This document shows, in pieces, positions 63,779 through 64,000 of a stretch of DNA of 64,000 nucleotides. The stretch comes from Paludibacteraceae bacterium (GTDB lineage Bacteria > Bacteroidota > Bacteroidia > Bacteroidales > Paludibacteraceae): contig JAFTCC010000065.1 in the NCBI GenBank assembly GCA_017454915.1, positions 1 to 64,000 on the forward strand, in the 5' to 3' direction. The notes below the pieces were generated by a model. That model had not been told where the DNA came from and did no database searches. It was given only the letters and a program-made list of their open reading frames with translations. The number at the start of each line of letters is the position of its first letter. Position 1 is the stretch's first letter. A program made the translations under genes and the position numbers.

Positions 63779-64000
63779 ATGGAAGAAAGAATCGTACAAG
63801 TTTTTGGTTCAGAAAAATTAGGTGAAGTACCACAAATTCATGACGGAGAGATGCTGCCGCTGCTACCATTGCGCAACCGCGTACTCTTTCCGGGGATATT
63901 GCTGCCAGTAACAATTTCACGCGCAGAATTCAAAGATTTAGTAAAGCGCGCAAACAAAAACCACATGCCTATTGGCGTCTGCACACAAACTTTGCGTGAC
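63779..64000 (+). CDS. lon: Lon protease, N-terminal part (runs off the window)
   Basis: The first 74 codons are present and the frame is open at the window edge. The product begins MEERIVQVFGSEKLGE. The LON substrate-binding domain signature MLPLLPLRNRVLFPGILLPV follows, with VTISRAEFKDLVKRA. Lon is an ATP-dependent serine protease that degrades misfolded and regulatory proteins. The upstream region holds two unusual elements and no standard promoter, which would fit stress control. Confidence 0.9.
   Translation, partial: MEERIVQVFGSEKLGEVPQIHDGEMLPLLPLRNRVLFPGILLPVTISRAEFKDLVKRANKNHMPIGVCTQTLRD

Overview
The window is bacterial chromosome from a member of the Bacteroidales. Support comes from the complete MoxR/DUF58/BatA-E aerotolerance cluster, a PorE-like OmpA lipoprotein, a BspA-type leucine-rich-repeat protein, a bactofilin, a DoxX-like protein next to tpiA, and repeated Bacteroidetes-type promoters (TTTG, 18-20 bp, TAnnTTTG). 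Start codons generally lack a strong Shine-Dalgarno sequence. The family or genus cannot be fixed from sequence reading alone; a gut Bacteroidales (for example Muribaculaceae-like) would fit. Most of the window is ordinary, densely packed core genome. No prophage, intact insertion sequence, CRISPR array or complete mobile element was seen.

Layout. 0.3-7.8 kb (minus): mnmE, a secreted alpha/beta hydrolase, an MBOAT O-acyltransferase, aspS and fabD. 7.9-10.3 kb (plus): O-methyltransferase, thioesterase, DUF59 protein and lpxH. 10.3-19.3 kb (plus): moxR, a DUF58 gene, an unnamed membrane protein, batA-batE and a PAP2 phosphatase. 19.4-23.4 kb (plus): rho with a large disordered insertion, recO and two tandem deoxynucleoside kinases. 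23.4-25.1 kb: a hairpin-rich gap, a tRNA with anticodon CAT, an XRE regulator and a long non-coding stretch. 25.1-31.0 kb (plus): yicC, gmk, nadD, dnaX, phoH and a FecCD permease without its ATPase. 31.1-34.5 kb (minus): DUF3108, tpiA, a DoxX-like protein and DUF1599. 34.5-39.6 kb (plus): def, bactofilin, DUF1015, PorE-like OmpA and thyA. 39.6-42.7 kb is the most accessory part: intergenic repeats, the LRR protein, an unrecognised 114-residue protein and a P-loop ATPase fragment. 42.7-45.3 kb (minus): a P1B metal-exporting ATPase and a Fur-family regulator. 45.3-51.7 kb (plus): a NadR-like kinase domain, a glycosyltransferase, murI, glf and an AddB-like nuclease. 51.6-63.4 kb (minus): acyltransferase, pgi, gpsA, lysS, ribF, dnaJ, grpE, YigZ, a glycosyltransferase and PBP1A. 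The first 222 bases of lon run off the right edge.

How the genes work together. The central block encodes the Bat envelope complex: an AAA+ chaperone, von Willebrand factor A proteins, and TPR and SH3 scaffolds. Envelope functions recur elsewhere (lpxH, murI, PBP1A, glf, MBOAT, bactofilin, PorE-like lipoprotein), as do translation and proteostasis (aspS, lysS, def, grpE-dnaJ, lon).

The most useful second-look items are regulatory or about decay. An 18-bp element is shared upstream of lon and grpE, and a repeated TGACA-AAA-TGTCA element lies in the lon leader. The FecCD permease is followed only by a 26-codon stub where an ATPase gene is expected. A P-loop fragment sits beside an orphan ORF, and a NadR-like kinase looks C-terminally truncated next to a promoter that also corrects the start of the next gene. 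I did not find a convincing new multi-gene system, and say so plainly.
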